Source of the DNA: Flavobacteriales bacterium
GTDB lineage: Bacteria; Bacteroidota; Bacteroidia; Flavobacteriales; BACL11
Assembly (NCBI GenBank): GCA_018695965.1
Contig: JABHQB010000055.1
Location: forward strand, 1 to 21,583
Direction: 5' to 3'
DNA length: 21,583 nucleotides
Made by a program: the position numbers and the translations under genes. Below the pieces are notes generated by a model, which did no database searches, was not told the DNA's origin, and saw only the letters and a program-made list of their open reading frames with translations. Numbering within the stretch: position 1 is the first letter of the stretch; every line of letters starts with the position of its first letter. This document shows, one piece after another, positions 6,861 to 15,220 of the stretch.

Positions 6861-7643
6861 TTAATTTTGTTTATATCCTTTCATTATCCCCCTTCCTGAA
6901 TTCCTTACAAATGAAGTTATTGTGTCTCTTTCTGGAGATGATTTTAGTTCTGTTTCTATTTTTATTATAGCCTGAGAAGTGTTGTTATTTTTTTGAAATA
7001 AGATTCTGTAAATGTCCTGTATTTCAGTAATTTTTTCTTCTGTAAATCCTCTTCTTCTTAATCCGATAGAATTGATTCCTATAAAAGAAAGCGGCTCTCT
7101 AGCAGCTTTTACATAGGGAGGGATATCTTTTCTAACTAAAGATCCACCAGAAATCATAGAGTGTTTTCCAATAGTAACAAATTGATGTACTGCTGAATTT
7201 CCCCCTAATATTGCGTGATCTCCAATAGTTACATGACCCCCAAGAGCTACTCCATTTACAATGACACAATTATTTCCAATTATGCAATCATGAGCGATAT
7301 GAGAATACGCCATTAATAAACAATTTTCTCCAATAATAGTTTTTCCTGTTACTGAAGTTCCTCTATTAACCGTAGCGCATTCTCTTATTGTAGTATTGTT
7401 TCTAATCTCTACAATTGAATCTTCTTCATTAAACTTTAAATCTTGGGGAATAGCTGAAATAACAGCCCCAGGAAAAATTCTGCAGTTTTCCCCAATTCTG
7501 GCGCCCTCCATGATAGTTACATTTGAACCTATCCAAGTGCCTTTGCCAATAATTACGTTGTTTTCTATTGTAACAAAAGGATCTATTACAACACTCTTGT
7601 CAATTTTTGATCCCGGATGTACATATGATAATGGTTGATGCAT
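6861..7643 (-). CDS. lpxA: UDP-N-acetylglucosamine O-acyltransferase
   Basis: This encodes 260 residues, the usual length. It catalyses the first step of lipid A synthesis: transfer of a 3-hydroxyacyl group from acyl carrier protein to the 3-OH of UDP-GlcNAc in the cytoplasm. The N-terminal ~190 residues are left-handed beta-helix hexapeptide repeats. The segment MAYSHIAHDC (111-120) holds the catalytic histidine H118, equivalent to E. coli H125. FPGAVISAIPQDLKF, HQFVTIGKHSMISGGSLVRKDIPPYV and the helical end with GLRRRGF are all LpxA-type rather than LpxD-type. The start overlaps the lpxC-fabZ stop by one base (TAATG). Confidence 0.96.
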   Translation of the reverse strand: MHQPLSYVHPGSKIDKSVVIDPFVTIENNVIIGKGTWIGSNVTIMEGARIGENCRIFPGAVISAIPQDLKFNEEDSIVEIRNNTTIRECATVNRGTSVTGKTIIGENCLLMAYSHIAHDCIIGNNCVIVNGVALGGHVTIGDHAILGGNSAVHQFVTIGKHSMISGGSLVRKDIPPYVKAAREPLSFIGINSIGLRRRGFTEEKITEIQDIYRILFQKNNNTSQAIIKIETELKSSPERDTITSFVRNSGRGIMKGYKQN

Positions 7644-9028
7644 TATTTATGTGCTATTTTGGCTAAAAGATCTGCTTCTACAACAATTTTTCCATCTACA
7701 AATCCTGTACCATGCATATGACATAACCCTCTTCTGATTGGTGATATTAACTCTAATCTAAAAATTATAATATCTCCTGGAATAACTTTTTGTTTAAATT
7801 TAGCATTATCAATCTTCATGAAATAAGTAAGGTAATTTTGAGGGTCTTCTACTGTGCTTAAGATTAACACCCCTCCAACCTGTGCCATAGTTTCTAATTG
7901 TAATACTCCAGGCATAACTGGAGAACCTGGAAAGTGTCCTTTGAAATAATCTTCTTCCTTTTTAACAAATTTTATTCCAACAATAAAGTCATCTCCTAAA
8001 TCACGAACCTCATCTATAAATAAAAATGGATCTCTATGAGGTAGAATTTCTTTTATTTCTTCTTTGTTGTAAATTGGTTTTTCATCAAAATTAACGATTG
8101 GTGATGTAGTTTTCATATCCTTTATTATTATATCTTTTAACTTCTTTGCAAAACTAGTATTATGAGTATGTCCTGGTTTTTTGGCTGTTATTTTCCCTTT
8201 TATGCTAAAGCCAACTAGCGATAAATCTCCAATAACATCTAATAATTTATGTCTGGATGCTTCATTTTTATATCTTAATTCTAAATTATCCAGTACTCCT
8301 TCTTCACTTACTTTAATTGTATCTTTCCCAAATTGTTTTGCTAAATTAGAAATATTTGAGTTATTTATATCATTTTCTACAACAACAATTGCATTATTAA
8401 TATCCCCACCCTTAATAAGGTTCTTGTCTAATAATTGTTCTAACTCATGAAGAAAACAAAATGTTCTGGATGAAGCAATTTCTTTACTAAAATCTGAAAT
8501 GTTATTTAAGGTAGAATTCTGAACTCCAAGAGTTTTAGAATTATAGTCAATTGTAACATCTAATTGAAAATTTTCTGAAGGCATTGCAATTATCTCGCTC
8601 CCGGTCTCCTTGTCGAAATATCTTATCTCTTTATTTATTTTGTATGTTTTTTTGTATGAGTTTTGCTCAACTAAGCCAACTGCTGATATCTTCTCTGAGA
8701 ATTCTTTTGCACTACCATCTAAAATAGGAATCTCTTCATTGTCAATTTCAATTATCAGGTTGTCAATATTGTTTCCTGAAACAGCTGATAAAATATGTTC
8801 TACTGTTTTTACATGAATATCTTTAATCGCTAAGTTAGTACTTCTGTCAGTAGAAACAACAAAATCAATATCTGCTTTTATTTCAAAATCATTTTTATCT
8901 GTTCGGATAAAAACAATTCCTTTGTTCTCTTGTGCAGGAAGTAGAGTCATATTGGTAAAAGACCCGGTGTGTATGCCTTTCCCAGAAAACTGAATAGATT
9001 TTTTTATTGTTTTTTGTTTCTCCATCAT
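7643..9028 (-). CDS. lpxC/fabZ: Bifunctional LpxC deacetylase / FabZ dehydratase fusion
   Basis: This encodes 461 residues in two domains. Residues 1 to ~305 are LpxC, the zinc UDP-3-O-acyl-GlcNAc deacetylase and committed step of lipid A synthesis. Candidate zinc ligands are H78 (TVEHI), H260 and D264 (SRHKLLDVIGD), with catalytic H287 in KKPGHTHNTS. Residues ~315-461 are FabZ, the hotdog-fold 3-hydroxyacyl-ACP dehydratase, with ILPHRDPFLFID (328-339), H365 in GHFPGSPVMPGVL and catalytic E379 in QLETMAQ. The two activities compete for or act downstream of the same 3-hydroxyacyl-ACP pool, so fusion may balance lipid A and fatty acid flow. The fusion is a known Bacteroidota trait. The start overlaps the lpxD stop (TAATG); a second ATG directly after the first is an equally possible start. 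Confidence 0.96.
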   Translation of the reverse strand: MMEKQKTIKKSIQFSGKGIHTGSFTNMTLLPAQENKGIVFIRTDKNDFEIKADIDFVVSTDRSTNLAIKDIHVKTVEHILSAVSGNNIDNLIIEIDNEEIPILDGSAKEFSEKISAVGLVEQNSYKKTYKINKEIRYFDKETGSEIIAMPSENFQLDVTIDYNSKTLGVQNSTLNNISDFSKEIASSRTFCFLHELEQLLDKNLIKGGDINNAIVVVENDINNSNISNLAKQFGKDTIKVSEEGVLDNLELRYKNEASRHKLLDVIGDLSLVGFSIKGKITAKKPGHTHNTSFAKKLKDIIIKDMKTTSPIVNFDEKPIYNKEEIKEILPHRDPFLFIDEVRDLGDDFIVGIKFVKKEEDYFKGHFPGSPVMPGVLQLETMAQVGGVLILSTVEDPQNYLTYFMKIDNAKFKQKVIPGDIIIFRLELISPIRRGLCHMHGTGFVDGKIVVEADLLAKIAHK

Positions 9029-10047
9029 TATTGAAGTTGTTTTTCAATTTTTTGAAGAGTTTCATACATTTTTGGCAACCTTTTAAAAATGATGTATGAT
9101 CGTAAGAAGTCTTTTTGGTCGAATGCATATTGACCTTGAATTGTTTTTCCATCTTTTATATTTGAGGCAACTCCAGTATGTCCTGCTACTCTTACATTGT
9201 CACCAATTTTAAGGTGTCCAGCAATTGCGGTAGAACCTCCAATCATGCAGTTCTTTCCTATCTTAGTGCTCCCTGCAACTGCTGTCAGGCCAGCAATTAC
9301 AGTATTTCCTCCAACTTCAACATTATGTCCTATTTGTATCTGATTATCAAGTTTTACTCCTTTATTGATAATTGTAGAACCTAAAGTAGCTCTATCAATT
9401 GTTGTGTTTGCTCCAATCTCAACAAAATCATGAGTGATAACATTTCCAATTTGTTGTATTTTCTTGTAGTCACCTTCAGTGTTATTAGCAAAACCAAAAC
9501 CATCAGAACCAATAACTACTCCTGCATGAATATAGTTTTCTTCTCCAATTTCACAATTATTGTAAATTTTTACTCCAGAAAATAGTGTTGTATTGTTTTT
9601 TATAATCACATTATCTCCAATAAAACAATGAGGATGAATCTGTACATTATTCCCAATTATCACATTCTCTCCAATAAGAACAAATGGAGCTATATAACAA
9701 TCTTTCCCAATTTCTGCAGAATCAGATATGTGAGATTTTTCTGAAATTCCAGATTTCTGAGAAGAGGTTTTATTATATATATTCAGTAATTGTGAGAAAG
9801 CTAAGTAGGAGTTTTCTACTCGTATTAAAGTAGAATCTACCTTGTTTTCAAGTTGTAAATTGTTATTTACAATAATAATAGAAGCTTTACATGAATAAAG
9901 ATAGGAATTGTATTTTGAATTAGAAAGAAAACATAAATCTCCATCTTTTCCTTCTTCTATCTTTGAAATAGAACTAATTATTACAGTTTCATCACCCTCA
10001 ACAGTTCCTCCAAGAATATTTGATATTTCTTTAGCAGTATAGTTCAT
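9028..10047 (-). CDS. lpxD: UDP-3-O-acylglucosamine N-acyltransferase
   Basis: This encodes 339 residues, the usual length. It catalyses the third step of lipid A synthesis: N-acylation of the LpxC product using 3-hydroxyacyl-ACP. An N-terminal uridine-binding domain (about 1-100) is followed by a long hexapeptide-repeat beta-helix (about 101-310) and a C-terminal helix. LDNQIQIGHNV contains H241, matching the catalytic histidine of the family; HAGVVIGSDGFGFA and TTIDRATLG are further LpxD motifs. It overlaps lpxC-fabZ by one base. A consensus -7 promoter element lies just upstream in the 21-nt gap after the HD-domain gene, so it may begin its own transcript as well as being read from upstream. 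Confidence 0.96.
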   Translation of the reverse strand: MNYTAKEISNILGGTVEGDETVIISSISKIEEGKDGDLCFLSNSKYNSYLYSCKASIIIVNNNLQLENKVDSTLIRVENSYLAFSQLLNIYNKTSSQKSGISEKSHISDSAEIGKDCYIAPFVLIGENVIIGNNVQIHPHCFIGDNVIIKNNTTLFSGVKIYNNCEIGEENYIHAGVVIGSDGFGFANNTEGDYKKIQQIGNVITHDFVEIGANTTIDRATLGSTIINKGVKLDNQIQIGHNVEVGGNTVIAGLTAVAGSTKIGKNCMIGGSTAIAGHLKIGDNVRVAGHTGVASNIKDGKTIQGQYAFDQKDFLRSYIIFKRLPKMYETLQKIEKQLQ

Positions 10048-10052
10048 ATTTG

Positions 10053-10060
10053 CAAATTTA
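10053..10060 (-). promoter_or_regulatory. Bacteroidota -7 promoter element for lpxD
   Basis: On the minus strand the octamer reads TAAATTTG, a perfect TAnnTTTG. Only 5 nt separate it from the lpxD ATG, so initiation at the usual distance would give an mRNA with almost no leader. No convincing -33 TTG at the expected spacing was found. Confidence 0.5.
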
Positions 10061-10068
10061 ATAAATTC

Positions 10069-11298
10069 TTACATTTTGGGATAACAAAGAAAATATTTGT
10101 TTACAGTTTTGCTAAGTGCGTCAATATTAAACTGGTCAGAAGCGTCAGTAATATCCTTTATTTCTCCATTTTTCATTAGAATATTTATATGAGTTTTATG
10201 GTATTGATATGCGTTATTACTTACCTTTCCTGTGAAAACTAAATAGTTTGTATCATCAATAGATATATTATATTTTTCAGATACTTTTTGTTTTAGTTTA
10301 TTAATTTCTTTTTCTAGGAATTTCTCATTTTGTGTTTTTATTTTTAAAGGTTTTCTGTTTAATATTCTAATAGAAAGTGAAGAAAGAATAAAATCATCAT
10401 GATTAGCCCATTCTTTTAAACATGAGTAAATATCATGGTCGTCAAGTTTTGAGAAGATCTCTAAAATATCATCATTTTTTATAAAATTATCTGCTGTGTA
10501 ATTGTTTTTTAAGAACATCTTTAGTGCTGATGAGCTAAAGATATCTGTTCCATTTTGAATTAGTTGCTTTGCTCTTTTCAGAATTTTAATTAAAGTATTT
10601 TCTGCAGAAACAACAGTTTTATGTAAATAAACTTGCCAATACATCAATCTTCTAGCAATGAGAAATTTCTCAATTGAATAAATTCCTTTTTCTTCAATTA
10701 CAAGCTGATCATTTACAACATTTAACATATTGATTATTCTTTCTGTGCCGATATTTCCTTCTGTAACTCCAGTGAAAAAACTGTCTCTTTTAAGGTAGTC
10801 TAATCTGTCCATATCCAGTTGAGAGGATACTAATTGATGCAAGAATTTTTTTGAATGTTTATTATTAAAAATTTGAATAGCTAAACTTAGTTTTCCATCA
10901 AATTCTTTATTCAGTTTTGCCATAAATAATTTAGACAAATCCTCATGAGATATATTATTTGCTATACTGTTTTCTAATGCGTGAGAAAAAGGTCCGTGAC
11001 CAATATCGTGTAAAAGAATGGCAATCTTTAACGCTTCTTCTTCTTCAGAACTAATCTCATGTTCTTTATTTCTGATTTGAAGAATTGCTTTTTCCATCAA
11101 AAACATACATCCTAAAGCATGATGAAAACGAGTATGATACGCTCCTGGATACACTAAATAAGATAGTCCTAATTGTGTAATTCTTCTTAATCTTTGAAAA
11201 AACGGATGTTCAATTAAGTCAAAAACAATTCCTCTTTCTAAGGTAATAAAACCATAAATTGGATCGTTAATAATCTTATTCTTTTTTGTTTCTTGCAT
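10069..11298 (-). CDS. HD superfamily (dGTPase-like) phosphohydrolase
   Basis: This encodes 409 residues related to COG1078 (YwfO/EF1143 type), metal-dependent HD-domain enzymes that include dNTP triphosphohydrolases. The likely metal ligands follow the family pattern: H60 in TRFHHALG, H97 and D98 in LLHDIGHGPFSH, and D164 in LDMDRLDYLKRD. FFQRLRRITQLG (33-44) is the conserved N-terminal segment. The C-terminal third (about 280-409) is Lys-rich and less conserved. It is cytoplasmic, with no signal peptide or TM. Whether the substrate is dGTP, other dNTPs or another nucleotide cannot be read from the sequence. It is divergent from porX (55 bp between starts) and first in the minus-strand block. 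Confidence 0.88.
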   Translation of the reverse strand: MQETKKNKIINDPIYGFITLERGIVFDLIEHPFFQRLRRITQLGLSYLVYPGAYHTRFHHALGCMFLMEKAILQIRNKEHEISSEEEEALKIAILLHDIGHGPFSHALENSIANNISHEDLSKLFMAKLNKEFDGKLSLAIQIFNNKHSKKFLHQLVSSQLDMDRLDYLKRDSFFTGVTEGNIGTERIINMLNVVNDQLVIEEKGIYSIEKFLIARRLMYWQVYLHKTVVSAENTLIKILKRAKQLIQNGTDIFSSSALKMFLKNNYTADNFIKNDDILEIFSKLDDHDIYSCLKEWANHDDFILSSLSIRILNRKPLKIKTQNEKFLEKEINKLKQKVSEKYNISIDDTNYLVFTGKVSNNAYQYHKTHINILMKNGEIKDITDASDQFNIDALSKTVNKYFLCYPKM

Positions 11299-11325
11299 TA
11301 TAGGGCAAATAACGGATAATTTTTT

Positions 11326-11333
11326 GATTTTTG
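11326..11333 (+). promoter_or_regulatory. Possible -7 promoter element for porX
   Basis: GATTTTTG matches TAnnTTTG in five of the six fixed positions and lies 20 nt before the porX ATG, in the 55-bp gap between divergent genes. AT-rich DNA produces such matches by chance, so this is only a candidate. Confidence 0.3.
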
Positions 11334-11353
11334 TAAAACTAAATATATAAAAG

Positions 11354-12904
11354 ATGATATCAATACTTTGGGTAGATGATGAAATTGAATTACTAAAACC
11401 TCACATCATATTTTTAGAAGAAAAAGGTTATGAAATTACTCCAGTAAATAGTGGAAATGAGGCTCTAGAATTTTTAGAAAATAAGAATTTTGAACTAGTT
11501 TTTCTAGATGAAAACATGCCGGGACTTTCAGGATTAGAAACATTATCTTTAATAAAGAAGAAACAACCAAATCTTTCTGTAATAATGATTACAAAAAATG
11601 AAGAGGAAAGTATTATGGAAGAGGCAATTGGTTCAAAAATTTCAGATTATTTGATAAAACCTGTAAATCCAAATCAAATTTTGCTTTCCATAAAAAAGAA
11701 TATAGATACAAGTAGATTGGTAGACGAAAAAACAACTCGTGATTATCAGATGGAATTTAGGAATATTAGTTTGTCTTTATCTTCACATTTAAATAAACAT
11801 GAATGGAGAGAGATATTTAAGAAAATAACATATTGGGAGTTGGAATTAGAAAAATCAGGAGATAAGAGTATGGAAGATATTTTGTCCATGCAGAAAACAG
11901 AAGCAAACACTCAGTTTTTTAAGTTTATAAAGAATAATTATAAAAATTGGATAAATGGTGAGAATTCACCTTTGCTGTCTCATAATCTTGTAAGAAAAAA
12001 GGTAATACCTTTAATGGAAGATAGAATTCCAACTTATCTAATTATAATTGATAATTTGAGGTACGATCAATGGAAAATTATAGAACCAATAATTATTAAA
12101 GATTTTGATGTTTTAAAAGATGAGATGTACTATAGTATTTTACCAACTTCAACTCAATATTCTAGAAATACAATTTTTGCTGGATTATTACCATCTGAAA
12201 TACAAAAAAGATTTCCTGATCAATGGAAAAATGATGAGGATGAAGGAGGTAAAAACATGTTTGAAGAAGATTTCTTTTCAGATCAGCTAGAAAGGTTAGG
12301 AAAAGGAGATACAAAACATTCGTACACTAAAATTACAAATATTGATTTTGGAAGGAAAGTTGTAAATAGAATCCCGAATATGAAATCTAATGATATTAAT
12401 GTAATTGTCTATAATTTTGTAGACATGCTCTCTCATGCCAGAACAGATATGAAAGTAATAAAAGAACTTGCTGATGATGATGCTGCATATCGTTCGTTAA
12501 CTTCTTCTTGGTTCGAACATTCTCCATTACTAGATATAATGAAGCAAATTGCAAAACAAAACGCGAAAATTGTTATTACTACCGACCATGGCACAATAAA
12601 TGTAAATAAACCATCAAAAGTTATTGGTGACAGAAATGTAAATTCAAATTTAAGGTACAAACAAGGTAAAAATCTGAGTTATAAGGAAGATGATGTTTTG
12701 ACTATAAATAGACCAGAAGAATATTTTTTACCCAAACAAAATGTAAGTTCAAAATATATTTTTGCAAAAGAGGATATGTATTTTGTGTATCAGAATAATT
12801 ATAACCAGTTTGTAAATTTGTATAAAAACACTTATCAACATGGAGGAATTTCTTTAGAAGAAATGTTAATTCCGGTAGTAACTTTAGCAACGAAACAAAA
12901 ATAA
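11354..12904 (+). CDS. porX: PorX-type response regulator with PglZ domain
   Basis: This encodes 516 residues. PorX is the cytoplasmic response regulator that works with the PorY sensor kinase and the sigma factor SigP to control T9SS genes. The receiver domain (about 1-118) has acidic pocket D8/D9, phosphoacceptor D52 in FLDENMPG, T80 and K102. A helical linker leads to an alkaline-phosphatase-like PglZ domain (about 210-516). Candidate zinc and catalytic residues are all present: D233, T273 (SRNT), D357, H361 (DMLSHAR), D411/H412 (TTDHGT) and H496 (HGG). The domain therefore looks catalytically competent; PorX from other species has been reported to cleave small cyclic and linear oligonucleotides. 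Its stop overlaps the tsaE start. Confidence 0.92.
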   Translation: MISILWVDDEIELLKPHIIFLEEKGYEITPVNSGNEALEFLENKNFELVFLDENMPGLSGLETLSLIKKKQPNLSVIMITKNEEESIMEEAIGSKISDYLIKPVNPNQILLSIKKNIDTSRLVDEKTTRDYQMEFRNISLSLSSHLNKHEWREIFKKITYWELELEKSGDKSMEDILSMQKTEANTQFFKFIKNNYKNWINGENSPLLSHNLVRKKVIPLMEDRIPTYLIIIDNLRYDQWKIIEPIIIKDFDVLKDEMYYSILPTSTQYSRNTIFAGLLPSEIQKRFPDQWKNDEDEGGKNMFEEDFFSDQLERLGKGDTKHSYTKITNIDFGRKVVNRIPNMKSNDINVIVYNFVDMLSHARTDMKVIKELADDDAAYRSLTSSWFEHSPLLDIMKQIAKQNAKIVITTDHGTINVNKPSKVIGDRNVNSNLRYKQGKNLSYKEDDVLTINRPEEYFLPKQNVSSKYIFAKEDMYFVYQNNYNQFVNLYKNTYQHGGISLEEMLIPVVTLATKQK

Positions 12905-13314
12905 TGAAAATTGTTGTAAATTGCGTTTCGGAATTAGAACTTGTAGCTACTTCTTTATTAGAGTTAATAAACGATAACAACATTATCTGTTTTCATGGAG
13001 AAATGGGTGTCGGTAAAACAACTTTTATTAAAGAAATTTGTAAAAAGTTAGGAGTTGAAGATGTAGTTAGTAGTCCTACTTTTTCTATAATAAATGAGTA
13101 TCTGACTGAAAATAATGAGTCCGTTTATCATTTTGATTTTTATAGAATAGAAAAAGAAGAAGAAGCATTTGACATTGGGTATGAAGAATATTTTTATCAA
13201 GGTAATTTATGCTTAATTGAATGGCCTGAAAAAATATCTTCGATAATTCCTGAAAATATTATAAAAGTTCAGATCACAAGAAGTGATGAACAAAGAATAA
13301 TTGAAATTATTTAA
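12904..13314 (+). CDS. tsaE: tRNA threonylcarbamoyladenosine (t6A) synthesis ATPase TsaE
   Basis: This encodes 136 residues. TsaE is the P-loop ATPase that, with TsaB and TsaD, makes the essential t6A37 modification on ANN-decoding tRNAs. Walker A is GEMGVGKTT (32-40). SSPTFSIINEY forms the conserved switch, HFDFYRIEK follows, and the late LCLIEWPEKI is the family signature. Cytoplasmic. The ATG shares its A with the porX stop (TAATG), and the alanine dehydrogenase-like gene starts 2 nt after its stop, so the three genes form one transcription unit. tsaB and tsaD are not in the window. Confidence 0.94.
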   Translation: MKIVVNCVSELELVATSLLELINDNNIICFHGEMGVGKTTFIKEICKKLGVEDVVSSPTFSIINEYLTENNESVYHFDFYRIEKEEEAFDIGYEEYFYQGNLCLIEWPEKISSIIPENIIKVQITRSDEQRIIEII

Positions 13315-13316
13315 TC

Positions 13317-14522
13317 ATGAAAAAAGAAAATGTTTATGGTAGTTTAGGTATTCTTCCAAAAGAGGAAATGATAGAAGCAAAACAAAACTTTCAGAAGTTA
13401 ACAATTGGTCTTCCGAAAGAAACTTCATTTCAAGAGAACAGAATCTCTCTATCACCAGATTCGGTATCGTTATTAACTCATAATGGGCATAAAATTATTA
13501 TTGAAAATAATGCAGGGGAAGGAGCTAATTTTTCTGATAAAGAATATTCTGATGCAGGAGCAGAAATTGTTTTTTCAAAAGAAGAAGTATATGAGTCGGA
13601 TGTAATTGTAAAAATAGAGCCTCCTACAAAACAAGAATTAAAATTATTAAAAAAAGGACAACAACTAATTTCTGCAATTCAGTTGCAGACTAGAGATAAA
13701 GACTATTTTAATGAACTAATAAAGAAAGATATTACATCAGTTGCAATAGAACATATCATGGACAAAGAAGGGAAATTACCTATACTTAGAAGTATGGGTG
13801 AAATAGCAGGAAATACTTCTATATTAATTGCGTCAGAGTATCTGAGCAATGTAAATTCAGGTAAAGGATTAATGTTGGGGGGTATAGCGGGACTTTCTCC
13901 TACAGATGTTGTGATTATTGGATCTGGAACGGTAGGAGAGTATGCTTGTAGAACATCACTAGGATTAGGTTGTAATGTCAAAGTTTTTGATTCCTCTTTA
14001 TCTAGATTAAGACGATTACATCATCATACTCAAAGAAATGTAAGTACATCGCTTATTCAACCAAAAAGTTTAAGAAAAGCACTGAAAAGAGCAGATGTTG
14101 TGATAGGAGCTTTACGTTCTGGAGATGGGAGAACTCCGTGTGTTGTAAGCGAAACAATGGTAAAAGACATGAAAGAAGGTTCGGTTATTGTTGATGTTAG
14201 TATAGATCATGGTGGTTGTTTTGAAACTTCTGAAGTAACAACACATAAAAAACCAATTTTTAATAAGCACGGAATAGTTCATTATTGTGTTCCAAATATA
14301 GCTTCAAGAGTTGCTCGTACTTCTTCTTTTGCTATTTGTAATGTTATTTCTCAGATCTTATTAAAGATGGGGGAAGAAGGAGGTGTTAAAAATTTTATGA
14401 AAAAAGATGAAGGAATCAGAAATGGAGTGTATACTTTTAAAGGTATGATGACAAATAAAACGTTGAGTAAGATGTTTGATTTTCCGTACAAAGATTTAGA
14501 TTTAATAATTACAGCTATATAA
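13317..14522 (+). CDS. ald: Alanine dehydrogenase-like protein (AlaDH/PNT family)
   Basis: This encodes 401 residues, about 30 longer than classical Ald because of an N-terminal extension (about 1-27). The family catalyses NAD-dependent interconversion of alanine with pyruvate and ammonia. Conserved features are GLPKET (31-36), ENRISLSP with R42, K99 in VKIEPP, E145, the Rossmann motif GSGTVG (202-207) preceded by MLGGIAGLSPTDVVIIG, and D297 in VSIDHGGCFE. The position matching catalytic H96 of Mycobacterium tuberculosis Ald is Q122 here (AIQLQ), by my hand alignment. Family membership is firm; alanine dehydrogenase activity is plausible but not assured because of that substitution. It follows tsaE by 2 nt and precedes the two-TM gene by 4 nt. 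Confidence 0.82.
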   Translation: MKKENVYGSLGILPKEEMIEAKQNFQKLTIGLPKETSFQENRISLSPDSVSLLTHNGHKIIIENNAGEGANFSDKEYSDAGAEIVFSKEEVYESDVIVKIEPPTKQELKLLKKGQQLISAIQLQTRDKDYFNELIKKDITSVAIEHIMDKEGKLPILRSMGEIAGNTSILIASEYLSNVNSGKGLMLGGIAGLSPTDVVIIGSGTVGEYACRTSLGLGCNVKVFDSSLSRLRRLHHHTQRNVSTSLIQPKSLRKALKRADVVIGALRSGDGRTPCVVSETMVKDMKEGSVIVDVSIDHGGCFETSEVTTHKKPIFNKHGIVHYCVPNIASRVARTSSFAICNVISQILLKMGEEGGVKNFMKKDEGIRNGVYTFKGMMTNKTLSKMFDFPYKDLDLIITAI

Positions 14523-14526
14523 AAAT

Positions 14527-15159
14527 ATGTTAAGAAGATTGATGTTTTTTGGAGTGGGAGCTCTTATTAGTATAATTGTTCTTTCTATTGGAAATAATAG
14601 GGTAAGGGACACTTTTGTCTCATATCTTCATTATGGTGATGACACTCCAAGAGTAATTAGTCAACTTAAATTTGCAGATTATAAGATTTATAGAGATTCC
14701 GACACACTAGATTTTGAGGAAGTTGACGTACTTATTTCTGTAAGCGAAGAATTATCACCTCGTAATAAACGTCATAAAGATAGCAGCAGATTTATAGTGG
14801 AATCTTTTTTAAAGAACGCTTGGGTTAATCGTGATATGAGCGATAGAGACTCCTATCCTCAGATATTTGTATTAGATAATGTTGTAGGTAGTCAAAATCA
14901 AAGATTATATTGTCGTTATTATAAAAAAGATAAGACTGTAATAGAAGAAACTAGATTTGACCCTATAAAAGAAGATTCAGTAACTGAAAGAAAAAAAGTT
15001 TCCATAGTTGATTATGTAAAACTTGAAAAAGACATCCCTATCTCATCAAGATCCTATATTAGTTATCTTATTATAATAGGAATATTTTTATTAATAATGA
15101 TTCCAGTGAGTTTTTTCTGCAGAAGATTAATAAGAAAAATAGGATTAAAAGATGAGTAA
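14527..15159 (+). CDS. Two-TM membrane protein of unknown function
   Basis: This encodes 210 residues. A hydrophobic N-terminal segment (about 6-21, preceded by LRR) and a second one near the C-terminus (about 178-198, followed by RRLIRK) enclose a charged soluble middle of about 150 residues. The basic residues at both ends suggest a hairpin topology with the middle outside the cytoplasm. The middle has many Asp, Glu, Lys and Arg residues and no motif I can name. It lies 4 nt after the alanine dehydrogenase-like gene and is followed by a strong terminator, so it is the last gene of the porX-tsaE-ald unit. Small membrane proteins occur at this place in other Bacteroidota, but I cannot confirm a family. 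Confidence 0.8.
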   Translation: MLRRLMFFGVGALISIIVLSIGNNRVRDTFVSYLHYGDDTPRVISQLKFADYKIYRDSDTLDFEEVDVLISVSEELSPRNKRHKDSSRFIVESFLKNAWVNRDMSDRDSYPQIFVLDNVVGSQNQRLYCRYYKKDKTVIEETRFDPIKEDSVTERKKVSIVDYVKLEKDIPISSRSYISYLIIIGIFLLIMIPVSFFCRRLIRKIGLKDE

Positions 15160-15163
15160 AATT

Positions 15164-15190
15164 AAATCCACCAAAACGGTGGATTTTTTT
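15164..15190 (+). terminator. Rho-independent terminator after the porX-tsaE-ald unit
   Basis: AAATCCACC at 15164-15172 pairs fully with GGTGGATTT at 15178-15186 around a 5-nt loop (AAAAC), and a T-run continues to 15190. It begins 5 nt after the stop of the two-TM gene and separates that unit from ffh. Confidence 0.9.
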
Positions 15191-15220
15191 ACTTTAGCAG
15201 TTGTAAAATAATAAAAATTA

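Noticed and set aside
7643..9028. lpxC-fabZ fusion as a novel gene fusion
   Set aside because: The fusion is a well-known feature of Bacteroidota and is reported only as an annotation and taxonomic marker.
8895..9152. Open frame on the minus strand spanning the lpxD/lpxC-fabZ junction
   Set aside because: It overlaps two well-supported genes in another frame and shows no recognisable domain.
15190..15197. TACTTTAG as a -7 promoter element for ffh
   Set aside because: It has one mismatch to TAnnTTTG and overlaps the T-run of the preceding terminator; such matches are frequent in AT-rich DNA.
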